Below, piece after piece: positions 24,701-35,674 of a DNA stretch of 64,000 nt; positions within the stretch are counted from its first letter, which is position 1, and each line of letters begins with the position of its first letter. This DNA comes from Lingula anatina (lineage: Eukaryota; Brachiopoda; Lingulata; Lingulida; Lingulidae). Both the position numbers and the translations under genes were made by a program. Where the stretch lies: contig NW_019776179.1 of assembly GCF_001039355.2 (NCBI RefSeq), forward strand, positions 499,928 to 563,927, written 5' to 3'. Under the pieces are notes generated by a model. It made no database searches, was not told the DNA's origin, and was given only the letters and a program-made list of their open reading frames with translations.

Positions 24701-27700
24701 TCCAGTTAAACAATGGCCAGTTAACTAATTGGCTGTTTTCCGTCAGAAGACTGTATATGAAATACAATTTAACCATCTTTTATTTAATGGGTGTTAGGAG
24801 AATTTATCCACTGGTTAGGCTTATCCACTGGTTAGTGCTAAACGTCCTTTATAAAACTGGGCCCAGGTTGTTTCTGAAAATCTGCATAATCGGATTTTAC
24901 AATATTTTTGTATAATTTTGGCAGTTTATGTTTGCCCCCATAAGTACCAAACCAAAGTTTTGTTTCAAATTGGCTTTGTTTGGTAAAGAGACGGGTTGCT
25001 ATCTACATGGTCTAGGTGCTAGCAATCCATTTATTTAAATTATTTGTTTAATGGTATAAAATAAGGGAAATTTTATCTAAAGAACTAAATAATATGTTTT
25101 TCTACCTAGGAGGCATGGCCTTGTCGCATGAAATACATGTACTAATAAGATAATGATTTATTAAACCAATAAAATAAGCAAAATATATAATATCGAGAAT
25201 CTTTTGCCTTGTAAAAGCAGTTATGTTATCAATTCCTGCAATCTCATGCATGAGTGTCGTTCCTGATGTTGATATGAGATGATTAACATTATTTGCATGG
25301 ACACGTTGACAAATTACAGTATGACAGGGTCGCACAAGTGTACAAGTTTCGGATTTTTCAGCAAAACTTTATTTTACAGTATAATAAAATCAAGTAAATA
25401 AATTAATTTAAAAAATAGCCGCCATGAGGTTATAAAATACGAGGGAGTGGCATGAGAATGATTTTGTTACGCTTGCCAAATTTGCTGTCGTACAAATAAG
25501 TGGTTACGCACTGAAAATTATTCCTAAATTATACCTTTTAATTCATCATATCTTTCAAATGCATGTTTCGAAGCACTAATCAAAGAATTATTTAAGGATA
25601 GTGTCACCCTTCGCTCAAAACTCCTTATTTACTGCCTTACATACATTCTTTTGGGTAATAGATAACATTTAGTACTCCAAAAGCCTGCCAGCAATTTTTC
25701 TTACCTGTTTTAGGTAATATTTTCGTTGATAAAGCAAAATAATGCCTTTGTTTAATGAAAATCTGTAATTAGGCTAATTCTATAACAAAAACATTTAAAC
25801 CAAAATGACGGCACGGGATTGTAGCCCGTACACTCAACTCTGCTAATTTTCCGGATAAAACTTTGTTCAGGGATGAAGTTATGCCCCATACCGATTGCTA
25901 TCTCACCTCAAAATAGAATTTTTTTTTTTTGAAACACATTTTGAAAGCCATTTCATTTTGTTTGACATTTGTCAGTAGATTATGCAGGTCCTCGACTAAG
26001 AGGTATCTATTTTTCGCTGGTACCCTGTTTGTGGGAGAATAAGCGATTGTTGTCTATATATTTGCCAGCTTTGCTTCCTAGTTGTGAATGGGTAAGCCCT
26101 ATGCGGTACACGCAGACACCACTCGTTGTGACTGCATACGATGTACACTTTCTTAATGCTTTATATTACACATATATCATGTTTCAGCTGCAGTTGAGGA
26201 CGAGATCCAGGCTGCAGTTCGTGCTTTCAGGTCTGTTTTTGATGAAGAGATCAGCAAGCGTGATTTGGACGAAGAGAAGAGAGCGTAAGTATTTTTCTGA
26301 TTTTTTGACATATTTTTGGACATTACTCGAATTTGGTGGAGTGCATGGCAAGGGCTGGATCAAGAGAGATAATTGAGGTTTTTCGCCTTATAATCTATTC
26401 TTAATTAACTATTTCTGTACATAATGAAATAGTTGTGGCATGAATATAAAAAGTTAAAAGTGTTTTTATCGGTTTAAAACATTTTGCTTTGCAGCGTCCT
26501 TCGTGCTGTTCAGACCCCTGCTGGAAAAGCTTTGGAGTCAGCTCTCCAGACAACTGTTAACCAAATAAACGAAGCCGTTGAACACGGAAAGCAGGTATCA
26601 CAGTGTTTGCCATGACACTCTGTGGGATTTAGTTTTTAAGACAACTAAACACATTTATATGTGACTTTTACATCTTAATATTACCGAATTATCATCAACA
26701 TATTCTCTTTTTGTCTTTCGATTATCGAGGAATACTTTTCGTTAACGTTTTACATATTTTGTTATTTTAAGAGCTAAGGTATCTTAGTTGTTTTTAAAAG
26801 CATTTAAATTTATACTTCAACAGAAAAAAGTGAATTAACCGCATTTTGCTGCGACTTATAAAACATTATGCTCTCCCTTTTTCAATTGTTTATTATAAAT
26901 TTATTATTTTTCATATTCCTAAATTTCTGTTTTCAGAAGAGCTTATAAAACGTGACAATTAGTCTATAACAATCGATCTTCAGGTTACTGACGACATGCT
27001 GCAAAAGCTCGCTAACTACACCGAACTGTTAAAGGAAGAAGGCAGAGGAGCCTACAACGACGCCAAGAACATCCTTAACAAACTCACAGCTGACGCCAAG
27101 AAAGCCATTGAAAGTACTCTTCAACAATTACAGGGCATCAGAGAGAACTTCTATAAAGCATTTAAATCTATGTTTGACAACTTTTTCGGGTTTTTCAAAG
27201 GAATTTTCGGTATGTTTTGGTTTTTGTTTTGTAGATTTACTCGTGACAATTTATTTACTTGATTGGCATATCTTCAAGCTTTATTTCCATTTTAATAATC
27301 CGAAAAATTACAATATATTTCAGGCTTTAAAACAATATAAACATTTTGAAACTTATTTTAAAATAAATAAAAGAAAATGTTTACAAAAATAAATGTGAAG
27401 TTTAATATTTGCTCCACTCACAAATGTAAGCAAACTACCAATAATGCTCCTACCACAGCAGATTTTTGTGAAAAGATGCCCAACTCTTGGTTTCTTTAAG
27501 CTTAAAAATGTCTCTAAACCTGAAACGCATAACCCTTGAACATCCGCCATCCCCATACCACGTGCACCTCACTAAAAATCCTACGCCCATCAATGGGTCT
27601 ATCTAAACGGCAACCAGAAAAAAAAAATTTTTTTCATTACAAAATGGAAAACTGGTAACAAAGCAACCGTAGCATATCCCTAACTGTGATTTTCCCCATT

Positions 27701-28430
27701 GTCATTTATTTTTAATTGCATTTTTTATAATTTCAGGAAAACGGGCAACTAGAGCCCTTTGGGCAAAATTCGTGGACAGCTTGCAGTCGGTATTTGCAAA
27801 GTTCAAGGGTAAATACGATGATCTTGCTGATTTCGTCAAAGATAAACTTGGGGCTAGAGTAGATGAAGCCCGAGGACACGTGGAGAACATCAAGCTGATG
27901 ACTCAGACTGTAAGTAAACTTTGTACTTGTTTGAATCAGTTTGAAGGCATGAATGCTTAGGTCTAGGACCCAATATAACATAAGTGGTATGTGTGGGCCT
28001 AGCTTAGGTCTTAATTTTCATAACAGCTAAATATTCAAAACAGTAAGAAAAATCTGGCATTTGTTTTAACCCTGAAATTAGCATTTTATTAGGTATTATT
28101 TCATTTTAAGCATAGAGTTCTTTATTTGTTATTATATTTAATTCCATCATGCAGTCATGCCATATCATAGTGTCCCAGAGTCATCCCACACCGTTCCCCA
28201 CTTAGCCATGCTAATTCTCAAAATATAACATCTTCTGCATTACTATACAGAGGCTTCTTTTTTCAATATATTACATTTATATTCCCCTGGTTTATTATCA
28301 GGTTCTTAACCATACTCAAGAAGCTGGAGAAGCCAAGTTGAAGGAGCTGCAGGAGGTGGTTAAAGCCTACAAGTCTGATCTGGGTGATTTGTGGGACCAG
28401 TTGGAAACTGCTATTAAAAACATAGGCTAA
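21307..28430 (+). CDS. Family A gene A2, intact two-domain secreted protein
   Basis: Twelve coding exons with GT-AG borders: 21307-21370, 21778-21850, 22136-22235, 22462-22609, 22990-23036, 23418-23609, 23800-23965, 26188-26284, 26495-26594, 26984-27209, 27737-27909 and 28302-28430. They sum to 1515 bases, 504 residues. Residues 1 to about 17 are a signal peptide (MKVLLLVLVAAFVGAQA). Residues 22-263 and 264-504 are homologous halves joined by a TPPPEP linker, each rich in amphipathic helix. Matching blocks are YAGDLWGKVRGHFDNVKL and VDEARGHVENIKLM, and YKQDLGSLW and YKSDLGDLW. FGKR occurs at 128-131 and 404-407, KR at 287-288 and 294-295. Possible N-glycosylation sites are NAS, NYT and NHT. 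I do not recognise the family; an apolipoprotein-like lipid binder is only a guess from helix character. Confidence 0.85.
21606..21752. repeat. (AATAT)n and (TA)n microsatellites in A2 intron 1
   Basis: A pentamer run of about 58 bases (21610-21667) and a TA run at about 21726-21751, just before the exon 2 acceptor at 21777. Confidence 0.85.
24602..24864. mobile_element. Palindromic MITE in A2 intron 7
   Basis: 263 bases with long inverted termini starting GGGCCCAGTTTTATAAAGG and continuing through GACGTTTAGCACTAACCAGTG with few mismatches. There is no coding content. The flanking repeat GAGTGGCTTTGTTTGGTAAA also occurs empty at about 24420, giving a related unoccupied site. AGG is found close to both ends (24597 and 24865). 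The termini recall Harbinger-type MITEs. Confidence 0.7.
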
Positions 28431-28528
28431 GACGAAAAAACCAACAAGAACATTCCTGAATTTAGATATTTTTTAATATCTTGCTGACCATTATGCATTT
28501 AAAATTGACAGAATACAAGATGGCATGA

Positions 28529-28534
28529 AATAAA
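28529..28534 (+). terminator. Poly(A) signal AATAAA of A2
   Basis: AATAAA about 100 bases after the A2 stop codon, at the same distance as in A0 and A1. Confidence 0.6.
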
Positions 28535-31396
28535 ACAGGATTCAACTTAATTTTTCTTTTGAAGTATAGTTCCATGCTCAATACATTTATGGCCTTATGG
28601 CACCTATACTTGTCATGAACAATTATTCCTACCAGTACTATTGCACAGGCAGCATGACTACCATAATAATTAATGAAATGAGAAGCAGTTGCACAAAAGA
28701 TGAATAAAACTGTCAAATTTGCTACACATTTACCATTTTTAAATACAGACTTGACATTTAATATGGAATATTTCAGTTTTAAAGGTATACCTAGGTAAAT
28801 ATGCTTCTTTATTTAAAAAAACTCAGATCTCATATAAGGAGAAGTGTGAAGTCAGGTGTGTCGCTACCAATTAATTGATTACCAAGTCTGTTGCACTGCT
28901 GCATTGTGTAATATGCAGTGATTTAATTGGGTAGTGCTCCTTTGGGCTGGTCAAAGCTTGGCTTTGGCGAAGCATGGTTCTGTCAAAAAAGTATTCATAT
29001 GTCGGCAACTACTGCATAGCAGAATTTGAAATTTTGCATGCAAGCGGTCGGTTTTGTAGTGCGTAAAATGAGTTAAGCAGTGTTTTACAAAATTGTAAAG
29101 CTGTGCCAGAATCTCGCGAAAAAATACAGACATTGCCAAACAGGTTATTGCGCCAAACGGTTCGCACAGTTCCATAGAGTAATGTCCAGACTTATGCACC
29201 CAAACAGAGACCATGCCCAATGTATCGATATCTTACCACCAGGGTACAGGGCTCAATGGCCTTCAGGATATGCTGCTGCAATTAAACCAAAACCACCAAG
29301 TCCGTTTTTAATGAGGGGCAAATTGTCACCAAAACGCGTTTTCCAAGGCCCTTAGCGAACGCCAAAGTGGTTTCAGCAGGTTAGGAAAATAGGCCACCTC
29401 TGAGGGAGCCACTGTAAACAGCAAAACAGCGTAGTCTGTTTCTCTAATGAATTGGGGACCATGACCGTTTCTTGGTAGAACGTGTTTTTCTTTATTGAGG
29501 TCAAATTTCACCTGTACCGCTAAATTGGTCAAAACAGAGTTTACAGACATCCTGAAGAGGTCTACGACAAGGCGTGTGCCGCTTCTGAAGTGACTAGGAT
29601 CATTGACAGCGTCAACATTTGGAGTGGATACCACATTGGTGCCAAAACATCAGTGGACGTCATCGATGAAAACTTGAACCAGATCAAATAAAGGAATAAT
29701 CTGGGAACCACTTGACTGTCCTTGGATAGGGGGCACCTTAGGAACAGTTTTAGGTTGCTGAGATTGCCGGTTCACACAGATCACTTTTAATGGCAGATAA
29801 CTTACAGAACCAAGGGAATGAGCAGCTACCTTGGTCATCAAAATCGCCATATTTGAACCACATAGACAATATGCGGTTAGGTCATTAGTCGCCGAATCAA
29901 CGGCCTGCTTGCTCTACAACAAAACTGAACCAAGTTTTAACCGTTGCCTGGAATTTTATTCCAGATTAAATTCTAAAAATCTATCCTAAGGAATGCCTTG
30001 CCGCTTGAAAGCTCTGGTACCAGGAATATGAGGTCAGGCATAACAGCGACTGTTGCTGTGACTAGACACTGACATGAGGGGCCTTTGTGGGGCGTGTAAC
30101 TGTTTTAAAGATGATAATTTGGAAAATATGGAGATCCAAAATATCGCTTTCAATGGTTGTCGTATGACTTGAAATAGGCAATGCATTTGATGATGTCACA
30201 ATGACATCTAACAGATTATCAAAAGTTATTAAAACACGATTTTAATTCTTATTTTCATTTATCAGTCTGCAAAATAGGAAAAAAACTGATGAATTATGAT
30301 TTGGAAAAAATATTCCATATTAAATGTCAAGTCTGTAATTGAAAAAGATCACACTGCAAAATATTTCAACCAGCTGACAGGAAACATTTTTCAATATGAA
30401 TGGTAGAATACAGATTGCACATTAGAGTATCTATACCTTGACTTACTTTGCAATTATATATATATATATTCCATTGTTATAACGGTAAGGGTTTTTGCCC
30501 ACATTTGAAAAATGACCCAACAGAATTTCATTATCCTGCAAAACTTTTTATATTTTCCATCCAGACCTTAATGATGAAAAAATCCTAAAATAAAAGTAAA
30601 TCTGAAGTGTACCTAATATCGCTAATATTATCTTCTCAGCCAAGGTAGTAGCCATGCCATCTTGCAATTTCAAGATAATTGTCTGTAGTATAATTGCACA
30701 TGATACAAGGCCACACTACAAAGCATTGTGCCATTTTTCGAGGAATGAAGTGGATAAGTCCATGGTCGGAAGGGAATGGTTAATGTTATTACAGAAAATG
30801 TTAATCTAAATGACTTGACTGGCCAGTCAATTTTAACTGAATTATTAAATTAAAATGGATTAAAATATCCAATCCAAGTACAGGGAAGGGTTGAACAATG
30901 ATATGTGAGTAGGAGAAAAAACTTCAATTGAAGAATATTTGTTTTGGCAGACAAAATTTGCATAGATTACCTGTAGCTTTATCAAACAGTCAAAGCAACA
31001 GGAAAAGTGAAAAAGAACAATACATACATGATACAGTATATGTAATGTATAAATTTGATTCAATGTAAGAATAGTTCTTTAATATGAAATATGTGCATCA
31101 TTATTTAATATGCATGATCTTTAAAATCTTGTCCTTGATATTGTAATTTCAAATTTTACAGTTCAATATTTGTTCATTTACACCAAAACCAAAGAAAAAC
31201 TTTTTTCCATTAAAGCAGAATTTTTTTGTTTTAGCTATTTCAAAATTGGATAAAGCCTTTTCTGCGGTGTCAAAAGCCACGCATCACAGATGCTGATTCA
31301 TGTGTATCACTCTTCTAGTCCTCCATGGCCTCTTCTAGAAGGCTTTACAAAATATAGACATCTGCTGAAATACTCTCTCAAAGCCATCTTCCTCTT
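28535..31396. other. Region after A2, no gene recognised
   Basis: The block 28951-29850 is less AT-rich and has several overlapping open frames of 60-100 codons on both strands. It could be a decayed mobile element or pseudogene, but I cannot name it. The rest is AT-rich, with a small TA run at about 30458. Confidence 0.35.
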
Positions 31397-32615
31397 CCTA
31401 AAGAATAAATAAAAACTTGTCTCACGTTCTCGTCTGTAGCCTTTATTTTAGGAGTATGCACCCCATAACCCAATTGATTTGATACTACTTGCAGTAATTC
31501 CAGATGTATAACTGATAGAAACCTCTTGTTTCGTGCACTGTATTAAGCTTGCCAAGCGCAACACTGGGGGTGGTATCCGTTTTTTTTTTTTCATACAGTT
31601 TGCGAGTTGTGCCATATCAAAGAGTACAACGTCGCAATATTCAGTGGTTAAAATAAAATGTGAAATAACCCCTAAATTAGCAGAGATACGTCCATAGTTA
31701 CTGTGGAACTTTAAAAGGAAGTCATATGCTGGCAATCTAACTGTGACCTTGAAGTTGACCTTTGACCTACTTTTCACCATAAACTGAACTTTGCAATTTT
31801 TCTGTCGCAATGCTGTTAGCGGGTGACCTAAACCCTACTCCCTTTTTTGTGACAAAGGAAGGGGGGTTCAGTTTTTCCCATATGTTGAAAACAGCTGGAA
31901 AAGTGAACTCTTTATAATTGCCATATCATCCTATTTTGCATCTTACCTGCAGATTGGTATAATAGTTAATTTAAGTGGTTTTCTGTGGAAAAGCAATTTC
32001 CTTACGGTTTGTAGTTAATAGCAGCCAGAATAAAACATGAACGAAAAACAGCGTTATATTTCTGAGTTCAAATGATGTATGGATAGACCCGCAAAGCTTG
32101 CTGGGCCGTATTATGAGTAAAGCATTGTCGGGTCTTAAAAATAAAGACAAGTTTCTCATATAACATGAAGACAGCGGATAGGCAAGTTGGTTTTTGGCAA
32201 CTTTCCTATCACAACACGTGAGAAAGTGAATAATGACCAAGTAAGCATAACCGGATTGGGGCCCAATTGCTCTCTTTAATTGTGAATGTCAAACTGGCAA
32301 TCTAACTGTGGGCTTGAAATGGACCTTTGACCTACTTTTCACCATGAACTTTCAGTCCCTTATATCTCCAAAACTGGCAGAGATATGCCCAAAGATACTA
32401 CTGAACTTGACCTATTTTTCGCTATGAACCGCACTTCACAAATTTGGATTTGACCTTTTACTTTTCCCCCATGATTTTGTTATAAATTGTTATTTTCAAC
32501 AATTTTTTTTTCTTTGTTTTCCATACGAATGCGCTTACTCCAGCTGGTGGTACAATACCCGGAGGCGGTATCGCCTCTCTGATCATCTAGTTTTCATTAG
32601 TTTCTGACCTCAATG
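31397..32615. other. Diverged A2-like upstream flank with AGGTCA-type repeats
   Basis: About 31415-31520 resembles about 19770-19870 upstream of A2. Two copies of a segment containing TTGACCTTTGACCTACTTTTCACCAT-like sequence lie at about 31755 and 32320. I see no coding gene. Confidence 0.4.
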
Positions 32616-32815
32616 AATATGAAGTATATCGTCGATTAAAGATCATGTACTGGGCCTGCTTAGCTGAGTATGAGGGGATGAAAGATTATAGAATGTTCCT
32701 TACAAGAAACCAATGAGCAATATGTAAGAAAGACAAAGGAGTTTGGACTACCGGGCAAATTTCTAAATCAAAGTGGTAATAGATTTCCAAGTATGATAAG
32801 TACTTTATACTACTA
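32616..32815. repeat. Orphan copy of A2 upstream flank
   Basis: Collinear with 20634-20835 but broken at about 32815, where the 3' tail of a LINE begins. No family A exon follows, so the gene that should lie downstream is missing. Confidence 0.7.
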
Positions 32816-33905
32816 CTACTTCTATCTCCTATTACGCCGTTGGGCGTCTAGGGCGTCAACAAAGGTCCTCTACTCCTCTCTGTCTCTCGCTAGGTGTTGA
32901 ATTGTCCCCCAACTTTCACCCAGTTGTTTCAATTCTGCTTCAACTGTCCTCCTCCATGTGGTCTTGGTACTGCCCCTTTTTCTATGCCCCTCTGGTGTCC
33001 AGTACATGGCTACTTTAGTGGTGGAATTTGGGTCTTTCCTCAGAACATGGCCAATCCATTTCCATCTTCTTGTCCTGATGATTTCACTTATACTTCTCTG
33101 GTTTGTTTGCTTTAGCAGATCATCATTAGATATAGTTCTTGGCCAAAATATTTTTAATATTTTTCTGAGGCTTGAGGTGTGAAAAGTAGACAACTTTTTT
33201 ATATCTTCTTCAGTTATGCGCCAGCATTCCGAACCATAGAGAAGAGTTGATAGTATACAGCTCTCAAATATTCGGAGTTTGGTTTTTATACTATATTGAG
33301 AGCATTTCCAGATTTTGTTTAAGCTCTTAAAGGCATTTCTGGCTTTGGTTAGTCTGTTGTTGACATCTCTACTGGTTCCTCCATCTGTGGCTACAATGCT
33401 TCCTAGGTATGTAAAGCAGCTGGTGTTATTAAGGATGCAGCCTTCCACTTCAACTGATGGTGGTGATTGTATATTTAATGCCATCACTTCAGTCTTCTTT
33501 TTGCTTATCCTAAGCCCAATTTGCTGACTGAAGATGTTAAGTATGTCAGTCTTCTCTTGTATATGCTGATGTGTGTGGGACAGTAATGCAAGATCGTCTT
33601 CAAAATCGAGGTCTTCTAGAGTCGAGTATAAAGTCCATCTTATTCCTCTTGATGTATCTTCTGTGGTGCACCTCATTACCCAGTCAATTGCTAAATTAAA
33701 CAAGATGGATGACAGCACACAGCCCTGACGCACGCCCGTTTGGACTTTAAAACTCATATTAGTCTCGCCAACACAACAGCAGAAGTGACTATAAAAGCAT
33801 CTTATCATCCTAACAATCTTTGGTGGTACTCCGTAATTTCTAAGGATCTTCCAGATCTATTCCAGATCTATGTATACTGTCAAAAGCTTTTTCAAAATCA
33901 ATAAA
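32816..33905 (-). mobile_element. LINE 3' part with reverse transcriptase, 5'-truncated
   Basis: A long open frame on the - strand (33808 down to 32870) encodes the C-terminal half of a LINE reverse transcriptase: GVRQGCVLSSILFNLAIDWV, then the catalytic box as LDFEDDLALLS (the second copy and the family have FADD), GLRISKKKTEVM, FTYLGS, LLYGSECW, WKWIGHVLRKD and a TTWRR tail. It ends in a TAGTAGTAG-type tail at about 32811. The RTE-like clade is my tentative placement. It is truncated at its 5' end and the FEDD change suggests it is inactive. Confidence 0.8.
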
Positions 33906-33921
33906 GTTAATAAAGAGCTAT

Positions 33922-33922
33922 N
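33922..33922. other. Single-N assembly join
   Basis: A lone N separates two copies of the same LINE segment (33313 onward and 33924 onward). Confidence 0.95.
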
Positions 33923-34490
33923 AATTTCCAGATTTTGTTTAAGCTCTTAAAGGCATTTCTGGCTTTGGTTAGTGTGTTGTTGACATCTCTACTGGTTCCT
34001 CCATCTGTGGCTACAATGCTTCCTAGGTATGTAAAGCAGCTGGTGTTATTAAGGATGCAGCCTTCCACTTCAACTGGTGGTGGTGATTGTATATTTAATG
34101 CCATCACTTCAGTCTGCTTTTTGCTTATCCTAAGCCCAATTTGCTGACTGAAGATGTTAAGTATGTCAGTCTTCTCTTGTATATGCTGATGTGTGTGGGA
34201 CAGTAATGCAAGATCGTCTGCAAAATCGAGGTCTTCTAGAGTCGAGTATAAAGTCCATCTTATTCCTCTTGATGTATCTTCTGTGGTGCGCCTCATTACT
34301 CAGTCAATTGCTAAATTAAACAAGATGGATGACAGCACACAGCCCTGACGCACGCCCGTTTGGACTTTAAAACTCATATTAGTCTCGCCAACACAACAGC
34401 AGAAGTGACTATAAAAGCATCTTATCATCCTAACAATCTTTGGTGGTACTCCGTAATTTCTAAGGATCTTCCAGAGACTATCTCTATGTA
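33923..34490 (-). mobile_element. Second copy of LINE segment (LDFADDLALL)
   Basis: Repeats 33313-33870 with about six visible differences, and keeps the catalytic FADD box. The copy ends where sequence diverges after the ATCTTCCAGA phrase. It is either a second insertion or the other haplotype joined at the N. Confidence 0.75.
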
Positions 34491-34983
34491 TACAATTTTA
34501 ACCGTGACTTAAAACGGTTAAACCGTTAGAATATTTGTCTCATATGCAATATTGTTGTTGAATGGACCTATTTCCAAAATCTATTTGTGTTTTTAAAATC
34601 TAACTTAGCAATTTGGCAAATCACTTTGCTCTCTGAGAAATTTTATTTACTTATCAATCAATGCATTTAAGTTATTAATATTTTTGCACATTCATAATTT
34701 GAAAGACATTTACTTCTGTCGCAAATTGTGCAACCACCCAAGTTCATCTGCATTTTCTGCTGCAAAAATCAAGTTTTTGAAGTGCTCTGACTGCTCAACA
34801 AACTGCATGGGGCTTAAGGTCTTCAGTATTCATTGTGTCCAAGAATTGTAACTTGGAATTCTCTTCAACTGGTCTGAAGCGTAAAGCATTTTCAACCGAT
34901 GCATTCTCTCGGAAAATTATAGTCGCGAACGTCTCCACTTGTTCCTGGCTTGAACTGCAGCGCTCTCTCGAGGTATTCATCCG

Positions 34984-35560
34984 GGCCCGGTTTCATCAAG
35001 GCTGGATAGCGCTATCCTATGGATAAAAATGGCCGCTATCCTCAGAATGGAGCAATCCAGAGGATAGTGCGTTTCATCAACAGTGGATAGCGTTATCCAG
35101 GGGATAAATCAGCTTATCCAGAGGATAAAGTTGTCCGCTCGAAAAAGGTGGGATAAATCTGCTATCATGCTGTTAAATCATCAAAAATGGCTAACCTGCT
35201 TGGTTTAGCAGTAAATCCTGTGAGATTTCACAGGCGGAGAATAATTAGAAGGAGAATTTTAAAAGGTGTGTTTGCTTTTGATGCTTTGAGTGATACTGAA
35301 TCAATAGATTACATAACAGACTTGATTAAAGTTGACAGCGCGCCTGCTACGAACGGAACCCATGCAATCTCCGTGAGCGACCAATTATCTTTTATTTTAC
35401 TAAAACATACCTTGTAAATCGACGACAAAACTCTACACTGTTATATTGACAAAGCTCTACCAAACTTGCCAAGTCAGCCATTTTGTTAGAAAGTATGTCA
35501 CGACCTTGCCCTTCAAATGCAAATTGTAAACATTGCATGAGGCACAACTAATGCTGCAAT
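34984..35560 (+). mobile_element. Possible truncated Harbinger-like transposon
   Basis: Begins near GGGCCCGGTTTCATCAAGG, a terminus type common in Harbinger elements, with repeated GGATAGCGxTATCC motifs. A 76-codon open frame at 35187-35417 (RRRIIRRRILKGVFAFDAL, then NGTHAISVSDQLSF) faintly resembles the start of a Harbinger nuclease, where a basic stretch is followed by an SxxxQL helix. I see no catalytic part or right end. Confidence 0.35.
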
Positions 35561-35674
35561 GTGATGTGTTTTTGACACTGACACTAAAATATGCTGTAGA
35601 TAGAAATTATTTCTTTGTGTGTTATCCGAAAATTTAAAAAAAAAAACACGAATGAAGAAAATTTTACTGGATAC

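Noticed and set aside
32894-33527. + strand open frames rich in Pro, Leu and Ser
   Set aside because: They are antisense to the LINE reverse transcriptase, which has clear family motifs on the - strand.
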